64,000 bases of DNA, from the NCBI RefSeq assembly GCF_036014215.1, contig NZ_CP107921.1, positions 5,463,501-5,527,500 on the forward strand, in the 5' to 3' direction. The notes under the pieces are model-generated. The model made no database searches. It had not been told where the DNA came from and saw nothing but the letters and a program-made list of their open reading frames with translations. Made by a program: the position numbers and the translations under genes. The DNA is from Streptomyces sp. NBC_00440 (GTDB lineage: Bacteria > Actinomycetota > Actinomycetes > Streptomycetales > Streptomycetaceae). Shown in pieces: positions 1-7,677 of this stretch (position 1 is its first letter; each line of letters begins with the position of its first letter).

Positions 1-2
1 TG

Positions 3-257
3 ATCATCGGCGAGAACTCGCGCGCCGACGACATGGACGTGAACATCACCAAGGAGAAGAAGCTCACCAACATGCGTGCCGCCTCCGCGGACACCACGGA
101 GAACGTGGTGCCGGCCAGGAAGCTGTCGCTGGAGCAGTCGCTGGAGTTCTGCCGCGACGACGAGTGCATCGAGGTGACCCCGGAGACCGTGCGTATCCGC
201 AAGGTCGTCCTGGACCAGAAGGAGCGCGGCCGCAGCGCCTCGCGCGCCAAGCGCTGA
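3..257 (+). CDS. typA: Translational GTPase TypA/BipA, C-terminal fragment
   Basis: Only the last 84 codons are inside the window; the gene begins to the left. The fragment contains the motif [20 protein letters not shown] followed by NMRAASAD and ends in a basic tail ([10 protein letters not shown]), which is the conserved C-terminal domain of TypA/BipA, a ribosome-binding GTPase related to EF-G that acts in ribosome assembly and stress growth. The G domain cannot be checked because it is outside the window. A strong hairpin follows the stop codon at 348-394, so typA is probably the end of its transcript. The identification rests on the very conserved [11 protein letters not shown] segment and is secure. 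Confidence 0.93.
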   Translation: MIGENSRADDMDVNITKEKKLTNMRAASADTTENVVPARKLSLEQSLEFCRDDECIEVTPETVRIRKVVLDQKERGRSASRAKR

Positions 258-347
258 CACCTGCTTCCGTAGGGGGATCCGGCCCGCGCCGGATCCTCGC
301 CCCGCCCCCACCGCGTCCGCAGCGGCGGTTGCTCCGGGGCCCACGTG

Positions 348-394
348 ACGACGGCCTGTGTGACCCCGTTGGGGGGGGGCACACAGGCCGTCGT
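348..394 (+). terminator. Bidirectional hairpin terminator after typA
   Basis: A perfect 15-bp stem pairs 348-362 with 380-394, with a C-run/G-run in the loop that can extend it. It lies between the ends of the convergent typA (+) and the small lipoprotein gene (-), so it can serve both strands. There is no U-tract, which is common in Streptomyces. Confidence 0.8.
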
Positions 395-418
395 CGTGTT
401 CGGGTGGTGCGGCAGGTG

Positions 419-655
419 TCAGTTTCCGGAGTTGTCGGCGTCGCCGTTGGCGTCGGCCGAAGCGGCGGCGTGCTCGGCGTCGTCGACCTTCTTGCGCATC
501 TGCGGGAGCTGGTCCCCAGCGGCCGGGGTACTGCTGCTGGAGGCGGCTGGGGCCGCCTTGACCGGTGTGGTGGCGGACGAGCAGGCCGTGGTGGCCAGGA
601 GCGGCACCGCGACGGCGGCAGCCGTCACCAGGACGGACAGACGTCGGCGGTTCAT
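419..655 (-). CDS. Small putative lipoprotein
   Basis: A 78-residue product starting MNRRRLSVLVTAAAVAVP has a basic N-terminus, a hydrophobic stretch and a cysteine at about residue 25 in the context LLATTAC, which looks like a lipoprotein signal peptide, although the lipobox is not perfect. The mature part is low complexity (Ala/Ser/Pro, then an acidic DADANGDADNSGN tail). The ATG at 655 overlaps the stop codon of the upstream gene as ATGA (655-652), so the two genes are almost certainly co-transcribed and translationally coupled. I do not recognise a family. Its position downstream of a two-component system suggests an envelope-related accessory pair, but that is inference. Confidence 0.65.
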   Translation of the reverse strand: MNRRRLSVLVTAAAVAVPLLATTACSSATTPVKAAPAASSSSTPAAGDQLPQMRKKVDDAEHAAASADANGDADNSGN

Positions 656-1089
656 GCGGTGGGTGCTGCCTTGCCGCCGTTGTTCGCCGCGCACCAGGTG
701 GCGACGGACTTGAGGTCGGGCTGCTTCTCCTTGAGGGTCGTCAGAAGGCCCTTGCGGGTGGTGAGGCGGTCGCCGAGAAGCTTGGCGATGGCTGTGTGGT
801 TGTCCTTCTTGGCATCGGCGATGCGCTGCTCCAGGTACGAGATGGAACCGCGGGTACCGACGGCGCCCTCCATCCGCTTGATGCGCTTGTCGATCCGCTT
901 CTCCAGCCGGGGGACCCGACGGCAGAGCTTCTTCGCCCCGTCACCCTTGGGGCCCTTGGCGTGCGCGGCGGCGGAACCCGTCGTGGCGGGGGCCGCGCTG
1001 CCGGCGGCGTACGAGGGCGCCGCGGCTGCCGTCGTGGCGAGTACGAGGCCGGCGAAGGCCGCGGTCATGGTTGCTGTGCGACGCTGCAT
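652..1089 (-). CDS. Secreted hypothetical protein, helical
   Basis: The 145-residue product begins MQRRTATMTAAFAGLVLATTAAAAPSYA, a clear Sec signal peptide with a likely cleavage after SYA near residue 28. The mature part (about residues 50-130) is rich in Lys, Arg, Glu and Leu (KRIDKRIKRMEG, YLEQRIADAKKD) and is predicted to be a helical or coiled-coil domain, with two cysteines (CRR, WCAAN) that may pair. A GGAG ribosome site lies 8 nt before the ATG. It is the first gene of a two-gene unit with the small lipoprotein, overlapping it by 4 nt. No family is recognised. Confidence 0.72.
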   Translation of the reverse strand: MQRRTATMTAAFAGLVLATTAAAAPSYAAGSAAPATTGSAAAHAKGPKGDGAKKLCRRVPRLEKRIDKRIKRMEGAVGTRGSISYLEQRIADAKKDNHTAIAKLLGDRLTTRKGLLTTLKEKQPDLKSVATWCAANNGGKAAPTA

Positions 1090-1259
1090 GAGATGGCTCC
1101 ACTCTCTTCAACTGCCCGGATACGGCCGAGCCCGCCCCAGGTGTGGGACACAGCGGCGGGCTGCGTGAGAGCGAAGGTAGGAGCGGTTCTTGTGGTTTCT
1201 TTGTGAGCCGGATCAGTTCCAGACCGGAGGCCCGGCACGGCCCGGGCCCGCGAATCCCC

Positions 1260-1282
1260 GGGGCGGGGCGGGGCGGGGCGGG
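1260..1282 (+). repeat. GGGGC tandem repeat, G-quadruplex-type tract
   Basis: Four consecutive GGGGC units followed by GGG lie just after the stop of the sensor kinase gene and before the promoter region of the secreted protein pair (both genes minus strand). The G-rich strand is the plus strand, so a transcript of the genes would carry the C-rich complement while the template strand is G-rich. It could act in termination or as a DNA secondary structure; function is not known. Confidence 0.6.
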
Positions 1283-1293
1283 CCGGGCCGGCC

Positions 1294-2793
1294 TCAGGCC
1301 GGGCGTCGCTGCGCGCACTCCGCTCCCGATCCCGCCGTGGTGCTGCCCGACAACCAGTCCCGGCGCTGCGGCACCACCGTGCCGGGCCCGTCGGGGCGGG
1401 CGAGGGAAAAGGCGATCTCGAATCGGGCCCCGCGGCCGTCGGGGCCGTCCAGCACCGCAAGACGCGCGCGGTGCAGGTCGATCTGCTGGGCAACCAACGT
1501 CAGGCCCAGACCCGACCCCGGGCTGTCGGAGCGACGGTGAAAGCGCTGGAAGATCGCCTTCCGCTGCTCGGGCGGCACGCCGGGCCCCTGGTCGTCCACC
1601 GTGAGAACGACCGTCGGGGCGCCGCTGTCACCGGCTGCCCGCAGCGCCACGGCCACGTGTGCGCTGCCGTCCGCGGACCGGCCGTGCACCAGGGTGTTGG
1701 CGAGCAGGTTGTCCAGCAGTGAACGCAGCCCGGGCTGCCATCCCTGCACCGTCAGGCCCGTACCGCTCTCGAACGTCACATCCGCCTCGGGATGCGTGCG
1801 GCGCAGGTCGGACACGGCCGCGTCGGTCAGCTCGGCCAGGTCGACCGGAGTGAATGCGTCCGCCTCGACCAGGTCTCCCTGAGCGAGGGCCCGCAGCATC
1901 AACAGCAGGCCCAGCAACCGTGCGTGCCCCTGCCGTAGTTCCGCCACGGTCTCGGCACGGTCGGTGGGATCGAGGTACTGGAACGTGTCGAGGATGTCGA
2001 GGTTGGTCTGCATGCTCATCAGCGGGGTCCGCAGCTCGTGGGACGCGGCGGCGGAGAACGAACGCGCTGTGGCCAGTGCCTCCGCGGTGCGGGCCGCCTG
2101 TTCGTCGTAGCGTGCGAGAAACGTCTGCAGCGTGCGCGCGAGTTCATCGACCTCGGTGATCCGGGTCGGTGTGTGTTCCAGGCGGGCAGCACTGGAATGC
2201 GGGTCAAGGCCGCTGGTGCGCTGCTGAAGGCGCCGCAGCGGCCGCGCGGCTCCGGCGGCCAGCGCCCATGCCAGGGCCGCGGACAGCGGGGCGGCGAGCA
2301 GCGAGACGGTGATCACCCGGCTGCGTACGAGCTGGAGTTGCCGCTGGCTCGCGGCTTCGGGCGAGAAGAGCCACAGTGTTCCGCGGACGCCGTCCTGGGG
2401 GGCGGCCACGGGGACCGTCAGGGCGCGCCAAGTCCTGCCGTGGGAGCGGACCGTGACGGGATGGCCTGTCGGGGCCGGCAGGTGCACGGCGGGGCCGGGT
2501 TGCGGGCCGTCCGTGACCGTGCCGTCCGGGCCGGTCAGGCGGATACCAATGTCCAGAGCCGAGGTGAACAGCGCGTGCTGGCGGGCCTGTTCGGCGCGCG
2601 GATGGTCCTTGGAGGTGGCGCGGAGCAGACCGCGTGCCGCCGACGCGACACTGTGCGCACGCTCACTGAGCAGGCGGTCGGCCTGCGCGTGCAGATCCCG
2701 GCCGACCAGGCCCACCAGCACCCAGCCCGCTGCCGCCACCAGGAGCGGCACCACAGCACCCACCACGATCGCGATCCGGGTGGACAGCCTCAC
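1294..2793 (-). CDS. Two-component sensor histidine kinase
   Basis: The 499-residue product has transmembrane segments at about 8-32 and 158-180 flanking a periplasmic-type sensor region, a HAMP-like linker after TM2 (RPLRRLQQRTSGL), the phosphoacceptor box SFSAAASHELRTPL with His252, and a complete HATPase domain (LDNLLANTLVHG N-box, VDDQGPGVP G1 box, GSGLGLTLV G2 box). It would phosphorylate the response regulator encoded immediately upstream. The GTG start at 2793 overlaps the regulator stop as GTGA, indicating coupling. The C-terminal about 20 residues are low complexity. The signal is unknown; the two small secreted proteins downstream are possible outputs or partners. Confidence 0.9.
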   Translation of the reverse strand: MRLSTRIAIVVGAVVPLLVAAAGWVLVGLVGRDLHAQADRLLSERAHSVASAARGLLRATSKDHPRAEQARQHALFTSALDIGIRLTGPDGTVTDGPQPGPAVHLPAPTGHPVTVRSHGRTWRALTVPVAAPQDGVRGTLWLFSPEAASQRQLQLVRSRVITVSLLAAPLSAALAWALAAGAARPLRRLQQRTSGLDPHSSAARLEHTPTRITEVDELARTLQTFLARYDEQAARTAEALATARSFSAAASHELRTPLMSMQTNLDILDTFQYLDPTDRAETVAELRQGHARLLGLLLMLRALAQGDLVEADAFTPVDLAELTDAAVSDLRRTHPEADVTFESGTGLTVQGWQPGLRSLLDNLLANTLVHGRSADGSAHVAVALRAAGDSGAPTVVLTVDDQGPGVPPEQRKAIFQRFHRRSDSPGSGLGLTLVAQQIDLHRARLAVLDGPDGRGARFEIAFSLARPDGPGTVVPQRRDWLSGSTTAGSGAECAQRRPA

Positions 2794-3509
2794 GACCCGT
2801 TCCTCTTCCCGCTGTTCTCGTTGTCCCGCAGCACGAAGCCGACGCCCCGCACGGTGTGCACGATGCGAGGGCGTGCGCCCGCTTCCAGCTTGCGGCGCAG
2901 ATAGCTGACGAAGGTGTCCACCGCGTCGTTGCGGACCTCGAAGTCGTAGCCCCACACCCTGTCCAGCAGCTGTTCGCGGGAGAGGACCAGACCGGCGTTA
3001 CGGGCCAGGACTTCGAGCAGTTCGAACTCTCGCCGGGTCAGCTCCACCGGCCTGCCGTCCAGACTGGCCGTGCGCGCGGCGGCATCGAGCAGCAGGCCAC
3101 CGACGCGTACGGAGTCGGTGGCGCCGGGCGGCCGGCGGCGAAGCAGCGCGTGCAGTCGCAGTACCAGTTCATCCAGGGCGAACGGCTTGACGAGGTAGTC
3201 GTCTGCGCCGGCCTGAAGGCCGGCCACCCGGTCCGCCACCTCGTCGAGGGCGGAGAGCATCAGCACCGGTATGTCGTTGCCGGCCGTCCGTAGATGCCGG
3301 CAGACCTCGATGCCGTCGAGGTCCGGCATTGAGATATCCAGGACCACGACATCCGGAGTCTCGTCCGCCACCTTGGCCAGCGCGCTCCGGCCACCGTCCG
3401 CCAGGTCGACGGTGAACCCGTTCAACCGCAGGCCGCGCCCCAGCGACCGCCGGATCGAGATGTCGTCGTCCACCAGCAGAACCCGCCCACAGCCGGCTGC
3501 CGTACCCAT
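2790..3509 (-). CDS. OmpR/PhoB-family response regulator
   Basis: A 239-residue regulator with an N-terminal receiver domain (acidic cluster DDD at 14-16, phosphoacceptor Asp58 in VVVLDISMPDLDG, Lys108 in DDYLVKPF) and a C-terminal winged-helix DNA-binding domain (ELTRREFELLEVLARNAG, VWGYDFEVRNDAVDTFVSYLRRKLE, HTVRGVGFVL). It is the first gene of the regulator-kinase operon and overlaps the kinase by 4 nt. Sequence resembles the MprA/TcrA-type regulators of actinobacteria. The ATG at 3509 is chosen because the receiver domain begins at once; longer in-frame sequence upstream has no protein-like character. Targets are unknown. Confidence 0.92.
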   Translation of the reverse strand: MGTAAGCGRVLLVDDDISIRRSLGRGLRLNGFTVDLADGGRSALAKVADETPDVVVLDISMPDLDGIEVCRHLRTAGNDIPVLMLSALDEVADRVAGLQAGADDYLVKPFALDELVLRLHALLRRRPPGATDSVRVGGLLLDAAARTASLDGRPVELTRREFELLEVLARNAGLVLSREQLLDRVWGYDFEVRNDAVDTFVSYLRRKLEAGARPRIVHTVRGVGFVLRDNENSGKRNGS

Positions 3510-3663
3510 TACCGCCTCCGCCCGCCGCCGTACCGACCACCGAAAGGCAGCCGGCGCACCTGGCCCGTCGGCTTCCCGTGCCGCCGGAAGCCGGTCCCTA
3601 CGCGAAGGGTAGCGACAGCGATCCAGGCACCTTCGGCCCCGGCGGCCTCCGTCTGGGACCCCG

Positions 3664-4125
3664 TCAGGCCGGGCTCCGGTACAGATGCACCATGACCGCC
3701 GGGTCCCGGCTCCAGGGCGCGTGCACGGTGGCCGTACGGATCCATCCCAGGCGTTCGTAGAGCGCGACCGCCGCGGTGTTGGTGGTGACCACGTCCAGGA
3801 CCGGGCGCAGCCCCGACTTCCTTGCCGCGCAGGTGACACGGTCCATCAGCAGCTCACCCACGCGGTGGCCGCGTGCGGCCGGGGACACGTAGAGCCTGTT
3901 CACCTGGCAGGTGCCCGCCTCGTCGCCCGGTGACAGCACCGCGTGCCCCGTCACCTCTCCGCCGAGTTCGGCCACCCAGGCACCGAGCAGGCCGTCCGGC
4001 GTGAGCCAGCCGGCCGGGTCGGCGGGCCAGTTGAGGGGGTAGCTGTCCCTGGTGTGTACGTCGGTGAGGATCCGGACGCAGGCAGCCAGGTCCGCGTCCC
4101 GGCGCAGGCGGATGTGAGCAGTCAT
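3664..4125 (-). CDS. GNAT-family N-acetyltransferase
   Basis: This 153-residue protein starts MTAHIRLRRDADLAACVRIL and has the GNAT order of motifs: a central strand region with VNRLYVSPAARGHRVGELLMDRV (acetyl-CoA pyrophosphate-binding loop RGHRVG) and the C-terminal LDVVTTNTAAVALYERLGW. It transfers an acetyl group from acetyl-CoA to an amine of an unknown small molecule or protein. The start at 4125 is supported by beginning directly at the first beta strand. It is divergent from the neighbouring kinase gene with 58 bp between them, so the two may share a control region. Confidence 0.85.
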   Translation of the reverse strand: MTAHIRLRRDADLAACVRILTDVHTRDSYPLNWPADPAGWLTPDGLLGAWVAELGGEVTGHAVLSPGDEAGTCQVNRLYVSPAARGHRVGELLMDRVTCAARKSGLRPVLDVVTTNTAAVALYERLGWIRTATVHAPWSRDPAVMVHLYRSPA

Positions 4126-4183
4126 CGGAGCATCGAAACACAGACGGCTTGCGGGGCCGGAGCCCGCCCTGTTGGGTGAGCGG

Positions 4184-4789
4184 ATGAACAGCGGCATCGA
4201 TCAGCGCAACCCCGGCCGTACGCACGCGCCACCCGGCGGCACCGTCATCTTCCTGAACGGGACGTCCAGTTCGGGCAAGTCGAGCATCGCCACCGAGCTG
4301 CTGTGCATCCTGGACGGGCGGTACTTCCACTTCCCGGTGGACGCCTTCCACGCGATGCGTTCGGAGCGGGAGATCCTGCCGCACGAGCTCCAGGACGTCA
4401 TCGACAGCACCGCCCGAGGTTTCCACCGCGCTGCGGCCGGCATGGCGGCCGGCGGGAACGACATCGTCGTGGACCATGTGCTCAGCCGGAGCTGGCGGCT
4501 GGACGACTGCCTCTCCGTCTTCGCCCCGGACGACGTCCTGCTCGTCGGGGTCCGCTGCCCGCTCCCCGAACTGGAGCGGCGCGAGCGGGAGCGCGGGGAC
4601 CGCACACCGGGGCAGGCGGCGATGCAGTTCGCCCAGGTCCACGCCCACGGCGTCTACGACATCGAATGCGACACCAGCGTGCTGACCCCACTGGAGTGCG
4701 CGGAGCGGATCAGGGACCTCCTGCCGGTCCGCCCGCGCCCGACCGCCTTCCGGAGGCTGCTGGACCGGCGCGGTCCTTACGAGCACTGA
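4184..4789 (+). CDS. Chloramphenicol phosphotransferase-like P-loop kinase
   Basis: The 201-residue product has a Walker A loop FLNGTSSSGKSSIATELL near residues 22-35, an Asp in FPVDAFHAM at the place of the catalytic base of the chloramphenicol 3-O-phosphotransferase (CPT) of S. venezuelae, and the CPT-like run LLVGVRCPLPELERRERERG followed by GDR, QFAQVH, YDIECDTS. These shared segments make CPT family membership likely; CPT phosphorylates the antibiotic to inactivate it. Whether this homologue acts on chloramphenicol or another hydroxylated compound cannot be told from sequence. ATG 4184 is chosen; a TTG at 4172 is possible. Convergent with the MFS gene, 21 bp apart. Confidence 0.85.
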   Translation: MNSGIDQRNPGRTHAPPGGTVIFLNGTSSSGKSSIATELLCILDGRYFHFPVDAFHAMRSEREILPHELQDVIDSTARGFHRAAAGMAAGGNDIVVDHVLSRSWRLDDCLSVFAPDDVLLVGVRCPLPELERRERERGDRTPGQAAMQFAQVHAHGVYDIECDTSVLTPLECAERIRDLLPVRPRPTAFRRLLDRRGPYEH

Positions 4790-4810
4790 CGCAGCAGCCC
4801 TCCTGCCCTG

Positions 4811-6079
4811 TCAGGACGCCTGTTCCGCGCCCGCCGCTCCCGCCGCCGACCGGGGGCCGGTGCCGTCGGCCTCGATCACGCCCTCGACCGGGGTGCGCAG
4901 CGGGGAGAGATACGCGAGCCCGGCGATGCCCAGGCGGAGCACCGCGCCGACCGCGATGATCAGATACATGTCGTGGAAGGCGGACTCCAGGGCGCCAGCC
5001 AGCAGGGCGGAGACCGGGATGGAGGCGAAGGCCAGCATTCGGGTGGTGGCGACCACCCGGCCGAGCAGTTCCCGTGGAACGATCTTCTGGCGCAGGGTGA
5101 ACCAGGCCACCGGGTTGATGGAGCCCAGCGCGTACAGCACCCCCCAGACGACTCCGATGGCGAAGGCTCCGCGCAGTGGGATCAGCAGCAGGGTGGCCAG
5201 ACCGGCCAGCGCCGTGGTGGTGATCAGGATCCGGCCGGGCGGGAACTTCTGCACCAGACGGCCCGCGACCGCCGCGCCGAGCACCGCGCCGACGCCCTGG
5301 GCGGCCAGCACCACCCCGATCACCTGCGGGCTCAGATGCCGGTAAGTGGTCAGGTAGAAGACGAAGTTCGCCTGGATCAGCCAGATCGCGAAGTTGGTGC
5401 CGGTGAACATCAGCGAGCCGGCGGCGAGCACCCGGTTCCGCCGGAACACATAGCGCAGGGCCACCCGGATGTCCTGGACGAAGGTGGCCTTGCGGGGCGG
5501 CTGCTGCCGTTCGCCCGGGGTCGCGGTGTTCCGGATGAGCAGGATGGCGCCCGCCGAGACGACGAACGTCGCCGCGTTGACGTAGATCGTGGTCTCGTAA
5601 CCGAGGAACATCACCAGACCGCCCGCGGCGGCCGGGCCGATCATGCTCATGATGTTGTCGCCGGACTGCATCCAGCTGTTGGCGGGGCCGAGCCGGTCAG
5701 CGGGCACGATCTCCGGCAGGAAGCTCTGGAACGCCGGGTGGTAGACCGGCTCCACGCAGGCCAGCAGGAACGCCGTGAGGTAGATGGGCCACAGGGCGTG
5801 GCTGCCTGCCGAGACCACCAGGGCGAGCCCGGTGGCGATGACGGCCGCGGTGAGGTCACCGAAGATGAGCATCTTGCGGCGGTCGAAGCGGTCGGCGAAC
5901 ACACCGCCGGGCAGGGACAGCAGTAAGAAGGGGATGTACTCGATCGCGTAGACCGCGCCGGTACTGAGCGCCGAACCGGTGAGTTTGAGCACCAGCAGGG
6001 GCAGGGCGAGCCGGTAGAGCCAGTTGCCGAGCGAGGACGTGATGTAGGCAGTCAGCAGGGTGTAGTAACGACTTCCCAC
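4811..6079 (-). CDS. MFS transporter, exporter type (MccC-like position)
   Basis: A 422-residue protein with about 12 hydrophobic segments, beginning with GTG at 6079 (GGAG 10 nt upstream). It carries the MFS loop 2-3 signature GGVFADRFDRRKMLIFGDL near residues 57-75 and resembles the EntS/MFS_3 group of drug and siderophore exporters. As the last gene of the peptidase-peptide-E1 unit it occupies the position of mccC in microcin C operons, so export of the modified peptide and self-protection is the natural hypothesis. A rare TTA codon (Leu52, complement of 5924-5926) makes translation likely to depend on the bldA tRNA. A 282-bp gap separates it from the E1 gene, so it may also have its own promoter. 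An unrelated drug exporter is the alternative. Confidence 0.85.
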   Translation of the reverse strand: MGSRYYTLLTAYITSSLGNWLYRLALPLLVLKLTGSALSTGAVYAIEYIPFLLLSLPGGVFADRFDRRKMLIFGDLTAAVIATGLALVVSAGSHALWPIYLTAFLLACVEPVYHPAFQSFLPEIVPADRLGPANSWMQSGDNIMSMIGPAAAGGLVMFLGYETTIYVNAATFVVSAGAILLIRNTATPGERQQPPRKATFVQDIRVALRYVFRRNRVLAAGSLMFTGTNFAIWLIQANFVFYLTTYRHLSPQVIGVVLAAQGVGAVLGAAVAGRLVQKFPPGRILITTTALAGLATLLLIPLRGAFAIGVVWGVLYALGSINPVAWFTLRQKIVPRELLGRVVATTRMLAFASIPVSALLAGALESAFHDMYLIIAVGAVLRLGIAGLAYLSPLRTPVEGVIEADGTGPRSAAGAAGAEQAS

Positions 6080-6361
6080 AGGCGCTTCTCCAGAGTCCGT
6101 GTCGAATCGGCGCCGATGCGCAGGAGGTTGAGCCAGTTCTGGGCAGGGAAGCCGGGCCCCGTCCGCGGTAACTGACGGCGAGGGCCGGGCGACACTCTAT
6201 ATTTTTCCGGGCGCCGGCAGCGGTGAAAGGCCCTCTCCAGGGCAGCCCGCTGCGGCAGTGGGAGCAGCGGGGCCGCCTGTACGGCGCGGCGGACGGGCGG
6301 GACAACAGGGCTCAATTACACGGTGGTTGAGGAACCGGTCGGGTCGGGAGCGGACGGCGGC

Positions 6362-7528
6362 TCAGCCGGATACGGTCAGACCGGCCGCCTGCGCACCTTG
6401 CGTACCCTGCGCACCGGAGTCGGCCGCCGTGCCGCACACCGGGCAGTCGCTCTGCCGCTCCCAGCGCTCGCTCTCGCCCATGGCGTAGTCCGCGAACCGC
6501 AGTTCCATCAGCCGCCCGGCGGCGACCGGCGGAGCGATCCCCGTGACAAGCCTGGTCAGTTCACCGATCAGGAACCCGGTGGTCATCGTGACGAGCGGGC
6601 AGAACGCCGCGTTGTCCCCGCCGATCTGCCGCTCCCGCTTCTCCTCAAGGAGCTGCCCGGCGACCGCGTCGGATGCGAAGGTCTGGCGCCGCCAGCACTC
6701 GATGCAGCCGGTCCGGCCCGGCAGCATGGTGAAGTACACCGCGCGCTGGGTTTCGAGACCGCCGGTGATCAGTGGTACCCCGGTGCGCACACAGGCTTCG
6801 TTCACCCAGTTCGCGATCTCCATCTTGGGCCGGTCCGCGACGGAGATGACCACGTCCGACCCGTCCAGCACACGTATGACGTCCTCGACGGAGCCGATCT
6901 TCATGTCGACCGGCTCGATGTCGATGTGCGGGTTGAACTGCTTCACCCGCTCGACCGCCAGGTGCAGCTTCTGCTGTCCGATGTCCTCCTCCCGGTACAG
7001 GATCTGCCGGTTGAGGTTGGACAGCTCCACCCGGTCGAACTCCACCGCCCGCACATGCCCGATCCCCATCGCGGCCATGTCCAGCAGGATGTGGGAGCCC
7101 AGGCCGCCCAGGCCGAGCAGCGTGACCCGGCAGTCGCGGAGCTTGCGCTGCTGGTCGTACTTGTTGTCGTCCATCCGCGCGAACGAACCGAAGAAGTTGA
7201 TATTGCGTTCCCAGCGCTTCAGTTCATGTGCTTCGAGCACACCGTCCGAGGTCTGCTGGGCGTCCAGCAGGAACTGTGCCTCGTCGAACTGGGCCACCGC
7301 TTCTTCGACGTCCTGGCGCGTGACCTCGGGGAAGTCGGCTGTCAGCGCCTGATGCACCTCGCCGGTGGTACGCGTGCCGTCCAGCAGATCGAGCAGCCGG
7401 CGGATGGCTCCGGTCGGGTCGGCGATCTCGGTCACCTCGCCGTAGCCGCCGATGAAGACCGTGTCGCCCGAGCCGAAGGTGGGCGAGGTGTGCTTGAGCT
7501 GGGGCCTGCGTGTCTCGGCGGGGGGCAT
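6362..7528 (-). CDS. ThiF/MccB-like E1 adenylating enzyme with RRE-like N-terminus
   Basis: The 388-residue protein has two parts. Residues 13-90 (GDTVFIGGYGEVTEIADP, IRRLLDLLDGTRTTGEVHQA) look like the winged-helix RiPP recognition element or peptide clamp of MccB and cyclodehydratase ThiF proteins. Residues 118-350 are an E1/ThiF domain: nucleotide loop LLGLGGLGSH (139-145), D165, the VELSNLNRQ motif with N171, R174 and Q175, K187, and D232 in VADRP. Two CxxC pairs (C275/C278 and C362/C365) would bind structural zinc as in MoeB, ThiF and MccB. Such enzymes adenylate the C-terminal carboxylate of a protein or peptide. The 19-residue peptide encoded 139 nt upstream is the obvious substrate. 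A sulfur-transfer role for a ubiquitin-like protein is less likely, as no such gene is nearby. Confidence 0.88.
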   Translation of the reverse strand: MPPAETRRPQLKHTSPTFGSGDTVFIGGYGEVTEIADPTGAIRRLLDLLDGTRTTGEVHQALTADFPEVTRQDVEEAVAQFDEAQFLLDAQQTSDGVLEAHELKRWERNINFFGSFARMDDNKYDQQRKLRDCRVTLLGLGGLGSHILLDMAAMGIGHVRAVEFDRVELSNLNRQILYREEDIGQQKLHLAVERVKQFNPHIDIEPVDMKIGSVEDVIRVLDGSDVVISVADRPKMEIANWVNEACVRTGVPLITGGLETQRAVYFTMLPGRTGCIECWRRQTFASDAVAGQLLEEKRERQIGGDNAAFCPLVTMTTGFLIGELTRLVTGIAPPVAAGRLMELRFADYAMGESERWERQSDCPVCGTAADSGAQGTQGAQAAGLTVSG

Positions 7529-7590
7529 GGTCGTCTTCCTTCCGCGATACTGATGCTGGGACGGACCGGCTGCCGGACCGTCCAATGGAC

Positions 7591-7627
7591 CTCCGCGGGT
7601 GGGCGATTGGCGCGCCCACCCGCGGAG
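7591..7627 (-). terminator. Strong hairpin between peptide gene and E1 gene (attenuator-like)
   Basis: A perfect 15-bp GC-rich stem pairs 7591-7605 with 7613-7627 around a 7-nt loop. In transcription order it follows the peptide gene (stop 7668) and precedes the E1 ribosome site. Hairpins in this place are typical of RiPP operons and of the mccA-mccB junction, where they give more precursor than enzyme mRNA. Whether it terminates here is inference. Confidence 0.7.
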
Positions 7628-7660
7628 TCGCGTACGGCAAGGGGTCAGGTGCCCCTTACG

Positions 7661-7677
7661 CGAGGGCTCAGCCCTCG
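7661..7677 (-). other. Hairpin enclosing the peptide stop codon
   Basis: CGAGGGC (7661-7667) is complementary to GCCCTCG (7671-7677), and the 3-nt loop is exactly the TGA stop codon of the 19-residue peptide gene. A further 6-bp stem (7639-7644 with 7652-7657) follows. Together with the 7591-7627 hairpin this makes three stem-loops in 87 nt directly after the peptide. Confidence 0.6.

Noticed and set aside
6080..6361. Small minus-strand frame between the E1 and exporter genes ending NWLNLLRIGADSTRTLEKRLW
   Set aside because: It runs into the exporter gene in another frame, has a poor codon pattern and no ribosome site. It could be looked at again if the peptide cluster is confirmed. TATAGA near 6199 is too weak as a promoter.
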